From: Nomia melanderi | Taxonomy: Eukaryota > Arthropoda > Insecta > Hymenoptera > Halictidae | Reading direction: 5' to 3' | DNA length: 64,000 bases | Assembly: GCF_051020985.1 (NCBI RefSeq) | Contig: NW_027475134.1 | Span: forward strand, 1,922,001 to 1,986,000 | Shown here: one piece after another, positions 13,586 through 25,306 of the stretch | Layout: each line of letters starts with the position of its first letter | Position numbering within the stretch: position 1 is the first letter of the stretch | Program-made: the position numbers and the translations under genes | The notes under the pieces: model-generated | Seen by the model: only the letters and a program-made list of their open reading frames with translations | What the model was told of the DNA's origin: nothing | The model's database searches: none

Positions 13586-13762
13586 CAGATAGCGCAATAA
13601 ATCAAAGTGCATTGTCTGTAGGAGGCCCTGGCGCATGAATCTGTGCAGCGGGATCGACCTCGGACCACCAGGGGCCGAGAAAGTCACCGTCTCATGGGGC
13701 CGGACACTCAGGGTCAGGGAAAAATCCAATATATATATATGGTGATATCTTGGGTGCTATTA
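13586..13762. repeat. 177-bp monomer, AT expansion
   Basis: AATATATATATATGG at about 13,728-13,742: two bases longer than the usual AATATATATCTGG. Confidence 0.8.
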
Positions 13763-13860
13763 CAGATAGCGCAATAAATCAAAGTGCATTGTCTGTAGGA
13801 GTCCCTGGCGCATGAATCTGTGCAGCGGGCACGACCTCGGACCACCAGGGGCCGAGAAAA

Positions 13861-13907
13861 TTACAGATATTCGGAATCCGTCACCCAAGGTCATGTGATA
13901 ATCCAGC
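13861..13907. repeat. Type B cassette 6
   Basis: Form TGTGATAATCCAGC. It lies in the two-monomer stretch missing from the second 14-mer block, and is preceded by GCAGCGGGCACG, not GCAGCAGG. Confidence 0.85.
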
Positions 13908-15146
13908 ATATATCTGGTGATATCTCGTGTGCTATTACAGATAGCGCAATAAACCAAAGTGCATTGTCTGTAGGAGTCCCTGGCGCATGAATCTGTGCAG
14001 CGGGAACGACCTCGGACCACCGGAGGCCGAGAAAACCACAGTCTCATGGGGCCGGACACTCTTGGTCAGGGGAAAATCCAATATATATCTGGTAATATCT
14101 CGGGTGCTATTAGAGATAGCGCAATAAACCAAAGTGAATTATCTGCAGGAGGCCCTGGCGCATGAATCTGTGCAGCGGAAACGACCTGGGACCACCAGGG
14201 GCCGAGAAAACCACCGACTCATGGGGCCGGATACTAAGGGGCAGGGAAAAATCCAATATATATCTGGTGATATCTCGGGTGCTATTAGAGATAGCGCAAT
14301 AAATCAAAGTGCATTGCCTGTAGGAGGCACTGGCGAAAGAATCTGTGCAGCAGGATCGACCTCGGACCACGAGGGACCGAGAAAACCATCGACACATGGG
14401 GCCGGACTGTCAGGGTCAAGGTAAAATCCAATATATATCTGGTGATATCTCGGGTGCTATTAAAGATAGCGCAATAAATCAAAGTGCATTGTCTGCAGGA
14501 GGCCCTGGCGCATGAATCTGTGCAGCGGGATCGACCTCGGACCACCAGGGGGCGAGAAAATCACCGTCTCATGGCGCCGGACTGTTAGGGTCAGGGAAAA
14601 ATCCAATATATATCTGGTGATATCTCGGGTGCTATTAGAGATAGCACAATAAACCAAAGTGAATTATCTATAGGAGGCCCTGGCGCATGAATCTGTGCAG
14701 CGGGAACGACCTCGGACCACCAGGGTCCGAGAAAACCACCGTCTCATGGGGCCGGACACTCAGGGTCAGGGGAAAATCCAATATATATCAGGTGATATCT
14801 CGGGTGCCATTAGAGATAGTGCAATAAACCAAAGTGAGTTATCTGCAGGAGGCCCTGGCGCATGCATCTGTGCTGCGGGAACAACCTCGGATCACCAGGG
14901 GCCGAGAAAACCACCGTCTCATGGGGCCGGACACTCAGGGTCAGGGAAAAATCCAATATATATCTGGTGATATCTTGGGTGCTATTACAGATAGCGCAAT
15001 AAACCAAAGTGAATTATCTGCAGGAGGCCCTGGCGCAAGCATCTGTGCAGCGGGAACGACCTCAGACCACCAGGGGCCGAGAAAACCACCGTCTCATGGG
15101 GCCGGACACTCAGGGTCAGGGGAAAATCCAATATATATCAGGTGAT

Positions 15147-17259
15147 ATCTCGGGTGCTATTAGAGATAGTGCAATAAATCAAAGTGCATTGCCTGTAGGA
15201 GGCACTGGCCAAAGAATCTGTGCAGCAGGATCGACCTCGGACCACGAGGGACCGAGAAAACCATCGACACATGGGGCCGGACTGTCAGGGTCAAGGTAAA
15301 ATCCAATATATATCTGGTGATATCTCGGGTGCTATTAAAGATAGCGCAATAAATCAAAGTGCATTGTCCGCAGGAGGCCCTGGCGCATGAATCTGTGCAG
15401 CGGGATCGACCTCGGACCACCAGGGGCCGAGAAAATCACCGTCTCATGGGGCCGGACTGTTAGGGTCAGGGAAAAATCCAATATATATCTGGTGATATCT
15501 CGGGTGCTATTAGAGATAGCACAATAAACCAAAGTGAATTATCTATAGGAGGCCCTGGCGCATGAATCTGTGCAGCGGGAACGACCTCGGACCACCAGGG
15601 TCCGAGAAAACCACCGTCTCATGGGGCCGGACACTCAGGGTCAGGGGAGAATCCAATATATATCTGGTGATATCTCGGGTGCTATTACAGATAGCGCAAT
15701 AAATCAAAGTGCATTGTCTGTAGGAGGCCCTGGAGCGTGAATCTGAGCAGCGGGATTGACCTAGGACCACCAGGGGCCGGGAAAACAACCGTCTCATGGG
15801 GTCGGACACTCAGGGTCGGCGAAAAATCCCATATACATCTGGTGATATCTCGGGTGCTATTACAGATAGCGCAATAAATCAAATTGCATTGTCTGTAGGA
15901 GGCCCTGGCGCACGAATCTGTGCAGCGGGATCGACCTCGGACCACCAGTGGCCGAGAACACCACCGTCTCATGGGGACGGACACTCAGGGTCAGGGAAAA
16001 ATCCAATATAAATCTGGTGATATCTCGGGTGCTATTACAGATAGCGCAATAAATCAAAGTGCATTGTCTGTAGGAGGCCCTGGCGCATGAATCTGTGCAG
16101 CGGGATCGACCTCGGACCACCAGGGGCCGAGAAAGTCACCGTCTCATGGGGCCGGACACTCAGGGTCAGGGAAAAATCCAATATATATATATGGTGATAT
16201 CTTGGGTGCTATTACAGATAGCGCAATAAATCAAAGTGCATTGTCTGTAGGAGTCCCTGGCGCATGAATCTGTGCAGCGGGCACGACCTCGGACCACCAG
16301 GGGCCGAAAAAACCACCGACTCATGGGGCCGGATACTAAGGGGCAGGGAAAAATCCAATATATATCTGGTGATATCTCGGGTGCTATTAGAGATAGCGCA
16401 ATAAATCAAAGTGCATTGCCTGTAGGAGGCACTGGCGAAAGAATCTGTGCAGCAGGATCGACCTCGGACCACGAGGGACCGAGAAAACCATCGACACATG
16501 GGGCCGGACTGTCAGGGTCAAGGTAAAATACAATATATATCTGGTGATATCTCGGGTGCTATTAAAGATAGCGCAATAAATCAAAGTGCATTGTCTGCAG
16601 GAGGCCCTGGCGCATGAATCTGTGCAGCGGGATCGACCTCGGACCACCAGGGGGCGAGAAAATCACCGTCTCATGGCGCCGGACTGTTAGGGTCAGGGAA
16701 AAATCCAATATATATCTGGTGATATCTCGGGTGCTATTAGAGATAGCACAATAAACCAAAGTGAATTATCTATAGGAGGCCCCGGCGCATGAATCTGTGC
16801 AGCGGGAACGACCTCGGACCACCAGGGTCCGAGAAAACCACCGTCTCATGGGGCCGGACACTCAGGGTCAGGGGAAAATCCAATATATATCAGGTGATAT
16901 CTCGGGTGCCATTAGAGATAGTGCAATAAACCAAAGTGAGTTATCTGCAGGAGGCCCTGGCGCATGCATCTGTGCTGCGGGAACAACCTCGGATCACCAG
17001 GGGCCGAGAAAACCACCGTCTCATGGGGCCGGACACTCAGGGTCAGGGAAAAATCCAATATATATCTGGTGATATCTTGGGTGCTATTACAGATAGCGCA
17101 ATAAACCAAAGTGAATTATCTGCAGGAGGCCCTGGCGCAAGCATCTGTGCAGCGGGAACGACCTCAGACCACCAGGGGCCGAGAAAACCACCGTCTCATG
17201 GGGCCGGACACTCAGGGTCAGGGGAAAATCCAATATATATCAGGTGATATCTCGGGTGC
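15147..17259. repeat. Second copy of the 14-mer block, two monomers deleted
   Basis: Contiguous copy of 12,695-15,157 lacking two monomers, so 12 monomers long. The deletion joint lies within GGGGCCGAAAAAACCACCGA at about 16,300. The +2 AT expansion of the first block (about 13,730) is preserved at about 16,183, showing that it predates the duplication. Confidence 0.85.
16038..16214. repeat. 177-bp monomer, AT expansion (copy)
   Basis: Same +2 allele at about 16,180-16,194, inherited through the 14-mer duplication. Confidence 0.8.
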
Positions 17260-17712
17260 CATTAGAGATAGCGCAATAAACCAAAGCGAGTTATCTGCAG
17301 GAGGCCCTGGCGCATGCATCTGTGCTGCGGGAACAACCTCGGACCACCAGGGGCCGAGAAACCCACCGTCTCATTGGGCCGGACACTCAGGGTCAGGGAT
17401 AAATCCAATATATATCTGGTGATATCTCGGGTGCTATTACAGATAGCCCTATAAATCAAACTGCATTGTCTGTAGAAGGCCCTGGCGCATGAATCTGTGC
17501 AGCGGGAACGACCTCGGACCACCAGGGGCCGAGAAAACCACCGTCACATGGGGCCGGACAGTCACGGTCAGGGAAAAATCCAATATATATGTGGTGATAT
17601 CTCGGGTGCTATTACAGATAGCGCAATAAATCAAAGTGCATTGTCTGCAGGAGGCACTGGCGAATGAATCTGTGCAGCAGGAACGACCTCGGACCACCAG
17701 GGGCCGAGAAAA

Positions 17713-17759
17713 TTACAGATATTCGGAATCCGTCACCCAAGGTCATGTGATAATCCAGC
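17713..17759. repeat. Type B cassette 7
   Basis: Form TGTGATAATCCAGC, preceded by GCAGCAGGAACG. Confidence 0.85.
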
Positions 17760-18412
17760 ATATATCTGGTGATATCTCGGGTGCTATTACAGATAGCGCA
17801 ATAAACCAAAGTGCATTGTCTGTAGGAGGCCCTGGCGCATGAATCTGTGCAGCGGGATCGACCTCGGACCACCAGGGGCCGAGAAAATCATCGTCTCATG
17901 GGGCCGGACACTCAGGGTCAGGGAAAAATCCAATATATATATGGTGATATCTTGGGTGCTATTACAGATAGCGCAATAAATCAAAGTGCATTGTCTGTAG
18001 GAGTCCCTGGCGCATGAATCTGTGCAGCGGGCACGACCTCGGACCACCAGGGGCCGAGAAAACCACCGACTCATGGGGCCGGATACTAAGGGGCAGGGAA
18101 AAATCCAATATATATGTGGTGATATCTCGGGTGCTATTACAGATAGCGCAATAAATCAAAGTGCATTGTCAGTAGGAGGCCGTGGCGCATGAATCTGGGC
18201 AGCGGGAACGACCTCGGACCACCAGGGACCGAGAAGACCACCGTCTCATGGGGCCGGCCACTCAGGGTCAGGGGAAAATCCAATATATATCTGGTGATAT
18301 CTCGGGTGCTATTAGAGATAGCGCAATAAGCCAAAGGGAATTATCTGCAGGACGCCCTGGCGCATGCATCTGTGCAGCAGGAACGACCTCGGACCACCAG
18401 GGGCCGAGAAAA

Positions 18413-18459
18413 TTACAGATATTCGGAATCCGTCACCCAAGGTCATGTGATAATCCAGC
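18413..18459. repeat. Type B cassette 8
   Basis: Form TGTGATAATCCAGC; the last copy with CACCCAAGG. Confidence 0.85.
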
Positions 18460-19861
18460 ATATATCTGGTGATATCTCGGGTGCTATTACAGATAGCGCA
18501 ATAAACCAAAGTGCATTGTCTGTAGGAGGCCCTGGCGCATGAATCTGGGCAGCAGGAACGACCTCGGACAACCAGGGGCCGAGAAAACCACCGACACATG
18601 AGGCCGGACACCCAAGGTCATGCAAAAATCCATTATATATCTGGTGATATCTCGGGTGGTATTAGAGATAACGCGATAAATCAAAGTGAATTATCTGCAG
18701 GAGGCCCTTGCGCATGAATCTGTGCCGCGGAAACGACGTTGGACCACCAGGGGCCGAGAAAACCACCGACACATGAGGCCGGACACCCAAGGTCATGTAA
18801 AAATCCAGAATATATCTGGTTATATCTCGGGTGCTATTATAGATAGCGCAATAAATCAAAGTGCATTGTCTGCAGGAGGCCCTGTCGCATGAATCTGTGC
18901 AGCGGGATCTACCTCGGACCACCAGGGACCCCGAAAATCACCGACACATGGGGCCGGACTGTCAAGGTAAGGGTAAAATCCAATATATATCTGGTGATAT
19001 CTCGGGTGCTATTAGAGATAGCGCAATAAATCAAAGTGCATTGTCCGTATGAGACCCTTGCGCATGAATCTGTGCAGCGGGAACGACCTCGGTCCACCAG
19101 GGACCGAGAAAACCACCGACTCATGGGGCCGGATACTAAGGGTCAGTGTAAAATCCAATATATATCTGGTGATATCTCGGCTGCTATTAGAGATACCGCA
19201 CTAAACCAAACTGATTTATCTGCAGTGGGCCCTGGCGTATGAATCTGTGCAGCGGCAACGACATCGGACCACCAGGGGCCGAGAAAACCACCGTCTCATG
19301 GGGCCGGACACTCAGGGTCGGGGAAAAATGCAATATATATCTGGTGATATCTCGGGTGCTATTAGAGATAGCGCAATAAATCAAAGTGCATTGTCTGCAG
19401 GAGGCCCTGGCGCATGAATCTGTGCAGCGGGATCGACCTCGGACCACCAGGGGGCGAGAAAATCGCCGTCTTATGGGGCCGGACACTCAGGGTCAGTGAA
19501 AAATCCAATATATATGTGGTGATATCTTGGGTGCTATTACAGATAGCGCAATAAACCAAAGTGAATTATCTGCAGGAGGCCCTGGCGCATGCATCTGTGC
19601 AGCGGGAACGACCTCAGACCACCAGGGGCCGAGAAAACCACCGTCTCATTGGGCCGGACACTCAGGGTCAGGGATAAATCCAATATATATCTGGTGATAT
19701 CTTGGGTGCTATTAGAGATAGCACAATAAACCAAAGTGAATTATCTATAGGAGGCCCTGGCGCATGAATCTGTGCAGCGGGAACGACCTCGGACCACCAG
19801 GGTCCGAGAAAACGACCGTCTCATGGGGTCGGATACTCAAGGTCAGGGAAAAATCCAATAT

Positions 19862-20516
19862 ATATCAGGTGATATCTCGGGTGCCATTAGAGATAGCGCA
19901 ATAAACCAATGTGAGTTATCTGCAGGAGGCCCTGGCGCATGCATCTGTGCTGCGGGAACAACCTCGGATCACCAGGGGCCGAGAAAACCACCGTCTCATG
20001 GGGCCGGACACTCAGGGTCAGGGAAAAATCCAATATATATCTGGTGATATCTTGGGTGCTATTACAGATAGCGCAATAAACCAAAGTGAATTATCTGCAG
20101 GAGGCCCTGGCGCATGCATCTGTGCAGCGGGAACGACCTCAGACCACCAGGGGCCGAGAAAACCACCGTCTCATGGGGCCGGACACTCAGGGTCAGGGGA
20201 AAATCCAATATATATCAGGTGATATCTCGGGTGCCATTAGAGATAGCGCAATAAACCAAAGCGAGTTATCTGCAGGAGGCCCTGGCGCATGCATCTGTGC
20301 TGCGGGAACAACCTCGGACCACCAGGGGCCGAGAAACCCACCGTCTCATTGGGCCGGACACTCAGGGTCAGGGATAAATCCAATATATATCTGGTGATAT
20401 CTCGGGTGCTATTACAGATAGCCCTATAAATCAAACTGCATTGTCTGTAGAAGGCCCTGGCGCATGAATCGGTGCAGCGGGAACGACCTCGGACCACCAG
20501 GGGCCGAGAAAACCAC
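19862..20516. repeat. Segment copied from 16,887-17,541
   Basis: Offset 2,975 bp (17 monomers). Shared rare forms: ATCAGGTGATATC with GGTGCCATTAG, AAAGCGAGTTATC, TGTGCTGCGGGAACAACC, CATTGGGCCGG with CAGGGATAAATCC, and GATAGCCCTATAAATC. Confidence 0.75.
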
Positions 20517-20687
20517 CGACACATGGGGCCGGATTGTCAGGGTCAGGGAAAAATCCAATATATATATGGTGATATCTCGGGTGCTATTAGAGGTAGCGCA
20601 ATAAATCAAAGTCCATTGTCTGTACGAGGCACTGGCGTATGAATCTGTGCAGCAGGAACTACCTCGGACCACCAGGGGCCGAGAAAA

Positions 20688-20734
20688 TTACAGATATTCG
20701 GAATCCGTCACACAAGGTCATGTAAAAATCCAGC
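20688..20734. repeat. Type B cassette 9 (intermediate form)
   Basis: CACACAAGGTCATGTAAAAA: the right end has changed from TGATAA to TAAAAA. Followed by CATCTATCTGATGATATC, a degraded dyad 3. Confidence 0.85.
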
Positions 20735-22438
20735 ATCTATCTGATGATATCTCGGGTGCTGTTACAGATAGCGCAATAAACCAAAGTCAATTGTCTGCAG
20801 GAAGCCTTGGCGCATGAATCTGTGCAGCGGAATCGACCTCGGACCACCAGGGGCCGAGAAAACCACCGACAATTGGGGCCGGACACACAGGGTCGAGGAA
20901 AAATTCAATATATATCTGGTGATATCTCGGGTGCTATTGCAGATAGCGCAATAAATCAAAGTGCATTGTCTGTAGGAGGCCCTAGCACATGAATCTGTGC
21001 AGCGGGAACGACCTCGGACCACCAAGGGCTGAGAAAATCACCGTCTCATGGGGCCGTGTTGGCAGGGTCAGGGAAAAATCCAATATATATCTGGTGATAT
21101 CTCGGGTGCTATTCCTGATAGCGCAATAAATCAAAGTGCATTGTCTGTAGGAGACCCTGGCGCATGAATCTGTGCAATGGGATCGACCTCGGACCACCAG
21201 GGGCCGAGAAAACCACCGACAATTGGGGCCGGACACACAGGGTCGAGGAAAAATTCAATATATATCTGGTGATATCTCGGGTGCTCTTACAGATAGCGCA
21301 CTAAACCAAAGTGAATTATCTGCAGGGGGCCCTGGCGCATGAATCTGTGCAGCGGGATCGACCTCGGACCACGAGGGACCGAGAAAAACATCGACACATG
21401 GGGCCGGACTGTCAGGGTCAAGGAAAAATCCAATATTTATCTGGTGATATCTCGGGTGCTATTAGAGATAGCGCAATAAATCAAAGTGCATTGTCTGTAG
21501 GAGGCCCTGGCGCATGAATCTGTGCAGCGGGATTGACCTCGGACCAGCAGGGGCCGAGAAAACCATCGTCTCACGGGGCCGGACTGTCAGGGTCAGGGAA
21601 AAATCCAATATATATATGGTGATATCTCGGGTGCTATTAGAGGTAGCGCAATAAATCAAAGTCCATTGTCTGTAGGAGGCCCTGGCGCATGAATCTGTGC
21701 AGCGGCATCGACCTCGGACCACCAGGGGCCGAGAAAAGCTCCGTCTCATGGGGCCGGACTGTCAGGGTCAGTGGTAAATCCAATATATATCTGGTTATAT
21801 CTCGGGTGCTATTAGAGATAGCGAAATAAATCAAAGTGCATTGTTTGCAGGAGGCCCTGGCGCATAAATCTGTGCCGCGGGAACGACCTCGGACCACCAG
21901 GGGCCGAGAAAACCACCGTCTCATGGGGCCGGACACTCAGGGTCAGCGGAAAATCCAATATATATCTGCTGATATCTCGGGTGCTATTACAGATAGCGCA
22001 ATAAATCAAAGTGCATTGTCTGTAGGAGGCCCTGGCGCATGAATCTGTGCAGCGGGAACGACCTCGGACCACCAGGGGCCGAAAAAACCACAGTCTCATG
22101 GGGCCGGACACTCAGGGTCAGGGTAAAATGCAATATATATCTGGTGATATCTCGGGTGCTATTAAAGATAGCGGAATAAATCAAAGTGCATTGTCTGCAG
22201 GATGCCCTGGCGCATGAATCTGTGCAGCGGGATCGACCTCGGACCACCAGGGGCCGAGAAAACTACCATCTCATGGTGTTCGACACTCAGGGTCAGGGAA
22301 AAATCCAATATATATCTGGTGATATCTCGGGTGGTATTAGGGATAGCGGAATAAATCAAAGTGCATTGTCTGTAGGAGGCACTGGCGAATGAATCTGTGC
22401 AGCAGGAACGACCTCGGACCACCAGGCGCCGAGGAAAA

Positions 22439-22485
22439 TTAGAGATATTCGGAATCCGTCACCGAAGGTCATGTAAAAATCCAGC
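22439..22485. repeat. Type B cassette 10
   Basis: Form CACCGAAGGTCATGTAAAAA with TTAGAGATATTCGG. An extra G (CGAGGAAAATT) just upstream makes the monomer 176 bp; the upstream box is CCAGGCGCCG. Confidence 0.85.
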
Positions 22486-23139
22486 ATATATCTGGTGATA
22501 TCTTGGGTGCTATTAGAGATAGCACAATAAACCAAAGTGAATTATCTATAGGAGGCCCTGGCGCATGAATCTGTGCAGCGGGAACGACCTCGGACCACCA
22601 GGGTCCGAGAAAACGACCGTCTCATGGGGTCGGATACTCAAGGTCAGGGAAAAATCCAATATATATCTGGTGATATCTCGGGTGCTATTAAAGATAGCGC
22701 AATAAACCAAAGTGCATTGTCTGCAGGAGGTCCTGGCGCATGAGTCTGTGCAGCGGGAACGACCTCGGACCACCAGGGGCCGAGAAAACTACCGTCTCAT
22801 GGGGCCGGACTGTCAGGGTCAGGGAAAAATCCAATATATATCTGGTGATATCTCGGGAGCTATTACAGATAGCGCAATAAATCAAAGTGCATTGTCTGTA
22901 GGGGGCCCTGGCGCATGAATCTGTGCAGCGGGATCGACCTCGGACCACCAGGGGCCGAGAACATCACAGTCTCATGGGGCCGGACTGTCAGGGTCAGGGA
23001 AAAATCCAATATATATCTGGTGATATCTCGGGTGCTATTAGGGATAGCGGAATAAATCAAAGTGCATTGTCTGTAGGAGGCACTGGCGAATGAATCTGTG
23101 CAGCAGGAACGACCTCGGACCACCAGGCGCCGAGGAAAA

Positions 23140-23186
23140 TTACAGATATTCGGAATCCGTCACCGAAGGTCATGTAAAAATCCAGC
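23140..23186. repeat. Type B cassette 11
   Basis: Form CACCGAAGGTCATGTAAAAA, with the same extra G upstream as cassette 10, 701 bp away. Confidence 0.85.
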
Positions 23187-24599
23187 ATATATCTGGTGAT
23201 ATCTCGGGTGCTATTACAGATAGCGCAATAAACCAAAGTGCATTGTCTGTATGAGGCATTGGCGCATGAATCTGTGCAGCGGAATCGACCTCGGACCACC
23301 AGGGGCCGAAAACATCACCGTCTGATGGGGCCGGACTGTCAGGGTCAGAGAAAAATCCAATATATATCTGGTGATATCTCGGGTGCTATTGCAGATAGCG
23401 CAATAAATCAAAGTGCATTGTCTGTAGGAGGCCCTGGCGCATGAATCTGTGCAGCGGGATCGACCTCGGACCACCTGGGGCCGAGAAAATCTCCGTCTCA
23501 TGGGGCCGGACTGTCGGGGTCAGGGAAAAATCCAATATATATCTGGTGATATCTCGGGTGCTATTAGAGATAGCGAAATAAATCCAAGTGCATTGTCTGT
23601 AGTAGGCCCTGGCGCATGAATCTGTGCAGCGGGAACGACCCCGGACCACCAGGGGCCGATAAAACCACCGTCTCATGGGGCCGGACTCTCATGGTCAGGG
23701 AAAAATCCAATATATATCTGGTGATATCTCGAGTGCTATTAGAGATAGCGCAATAAACCAAAGTTCATTGTCTGCAAGAGGCCCTGGCGCATAAATCTGT
23801 GCCGCGGGAACGACCTCGGACAACCAGGGGCCGAGATAACCACCGACACATGGGGCCGGACACTCAGGGTCAGGGAAAAATTCAATATATATCTGGTGAT
23901 ATCTCGGGTGCTATTAGAGATAGCGCAATAAATCAAAGTGCATTATCTATAGGATGCCCTGGCGCATAAATCTGTGCAGCGGGATCGACCTCGGACCACC
24001 AGGGGCCGAGAAAACCACAGTCTCATGGGGCCGGACACTCAGGGTCAGGGGAAAATCCAATATATATCTGGTGATATCTCGGGTGCTATTAGAGATAGCG
24101 CAATAAACCGAAGTGAATTATCTGCAGGAGGCCCTGTCTCATGAATCTGTGCAGGGGGAACGACCTCGGACCACCAGGGGCCGCAAAAACCGCAGTCTCA
24201 TGGGGCCGGACACTCAGGGTCAGGGAAAAATCCAATATATATCTGGTGGTATCTCGGGTGCTATTACAGATAGCGCAATAAACCAAAGTGAATTATCTAT
24301 AGGATGCCCTGGCGCATGAATCTGTGCAACGGGAACGACCTCGGACCACGAGGGACCGAGAAAAACATCGACACATGGGGCCGGACACTCAGGGTCAGGG
24401 GAAAATCCAATATATATCTGGTGATATCACGGGTGCTATTACAGATAGCGCAATACATCAAAGTGCATTGTCTGTAGGAGGCCCTGGCGCATGAATCTGT
24501 GCAGCGGGAACGACCTCGGACCACCAGGAGCCGAGGAAACGACCGCCTCATGGGGCCGGACACTCAGGGTCAGTGAAAAATCCAATATATATCTGGTGA

Positions 24600-25200
24600 T
24601 ATCTCGGCTGCTATTACTGATAGCGCAATAAATCAAAGTGCATTGTCTGTAGGAGGCCCTGGCGCATGAATCTGTGCAGCGGGAACGACCTCGGACCACC
24701 AGGGGCGAGACAACCACCTTCTCATGGGGCCGGACACTCAGGGTCAGGGAAAAATCCAATATATATCTGGTGATATCTCGGGTGCTATTACAGATAGCGC
24801 AATAAATCAAACTGCATTACCTGTAGGAGGCCCTGGCGCATGAATCTCTGCAGCGGAAACGTCCTCGGACCTCCAGGGGCCGAGACAACGACCGTCTCAT
24901 GGGGCCGGACACTCAGGGTCAGGGTAAAATCCAATATATATCTGGTGATATCTCGTGTGCTATTACAGATAGCGCAATAAATCAAAGTGCATTGTCTGTA
25001 GGAGGCCCTGGCGCATGAATCTGTGCAGCGGGAACGACCTCGGACGACCAGGGGCCGAGAAAACCACAGTCTCATGGGGCCGGACACTCAGGGTCAGGGG
25101 AAAATCCAATATATATCTGGTGATATCTCGGGTGCTATTAGAGATAGCGCAATAAACCAAAGTGAATTATCTGCAGGAGGCCCTGGCGCATGAATCTGTG
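24600..25200. repeat. Segment shared with 34,048-34,648
   Basis: Offset 9,448 bp. Both copies carry the one-base deletion form GGGGCGAGACAACCACCTTC, then CATTACCTGTAGG, then CGTCCTCGGACCTCCAGG. A second, partial copy of the distal half lies 525 bp downstream (25,375-25,660). Confidence 0.75.
24617..24790. repeat. 174-bp monomer, GGGGCGAGACAACC deletion lineage
   Basis: One C lost at about 24,705, linked to ACAACCACCTTCTCATGG. The same linked allele recurs at about 34,153, 56,027 and 58,301, and in a variant form (GGGGCGATACAACC) at about 35,549. Confidence 0.8.
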
Positions 25201-25213
25201 CAACGGGAACGAC

Positions 25214-25234
25214 CTCGGACCACCAGGGGCCGAG
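25214..25234. other. Dyad 2 (CTCGG / CCGAG) in each monomer (example copy)
   Basis: Five-base inverted repeat CTCGG...CCGAG around the 11-base loop ACCACCAGGGG, monomer positions 74-94. Most substitutions nearby fall in the loop or just outside it. Breaks do occur, for example CCTGGGACC in some monomers. Confidence 0.5.
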
Positions 25235-25287
25235 AACACCACAGTCTCATGGGGCCGGACACTCAGGGTCAGGGGAAAATCCAATAT

Positions 25288-25301
25288 ATATCTGGTGATA
25301 T
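25288..25301. other. Dyad 3 (ATATC-TGGT-GATAT) in each monomer (example copy)
   Basis: Five-pair inverted repeat with a four-base loop at monomer positions 148-161, overlapping the EcoRV site. In sub-array 5 the loop often becomes TGCT while the arms stay the same. Type B monomers keep it intact. Confidence 0.5.
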
Positions 25302-25306
25302 CTCGG

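Larger units (their letters stand above)
12695..15157. repeat. 14-monomer block, tandemly duplicated
   Basis: From GTGCTATTAGAGATAGTGC to the next occurrence of the same junction at 15,147. 12,695-13,850 matches 15,147-16,302 with only one or two differences seen (for example AGGGGAAAATCC versus AGGGGAGAATCC). 14,195-15,157 matches 16,297-17,259. The intervening 345-350 bp (two monomers, one of them type B) has no counterpart in the second block. Confidence 0.85.
12401..20520. repeat. Sub-array 3: mixed block with 14-mer tandem duplication
   Basis: About 46 monomers. Typical variants are ATTGACACATGG and ATCGACACATGG with GACTGTCAGGGTCAAGG, GATAGCACAATAAACC with TCTATAGGAGG, and the last type E copies (14,231; 16,333; 18,086; 19,131). 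Type C appears only at 18.6-18.8 kb. No non-satellite sequence is visible. Confidence 0.85.
20521..24100. repeat. Sub-array 4: diverged singletons
   Basis: About 20 monomers with few close relatives in the window. Examples are CCGTGTTGGCAGGG at 21,053-21,066, where the usual GGACACT is replaced; ATTCCTGATAGCG at 21,112; and the two type B copies with an extra G (22,431 and 23,133). Many monomers carry GACTGTCAGGG. No gene or foreign sequence is visible. Confidence 0.8.

Noticed and set aside
25225..25275. G-quadruplex
   Set aside because: Four G runs exist per monomer (two GGGG at 86 and 111, GGG at 126, GGGG at 132), but loops of 21 and 11 bases make a stable quadruplex unlikely.
25283..25292. 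TATA-box promoter in each monomer
   Set aside because: AATATATATC is simply the AT-rich block of the satellite. There is no gene downstream and no supporting element.
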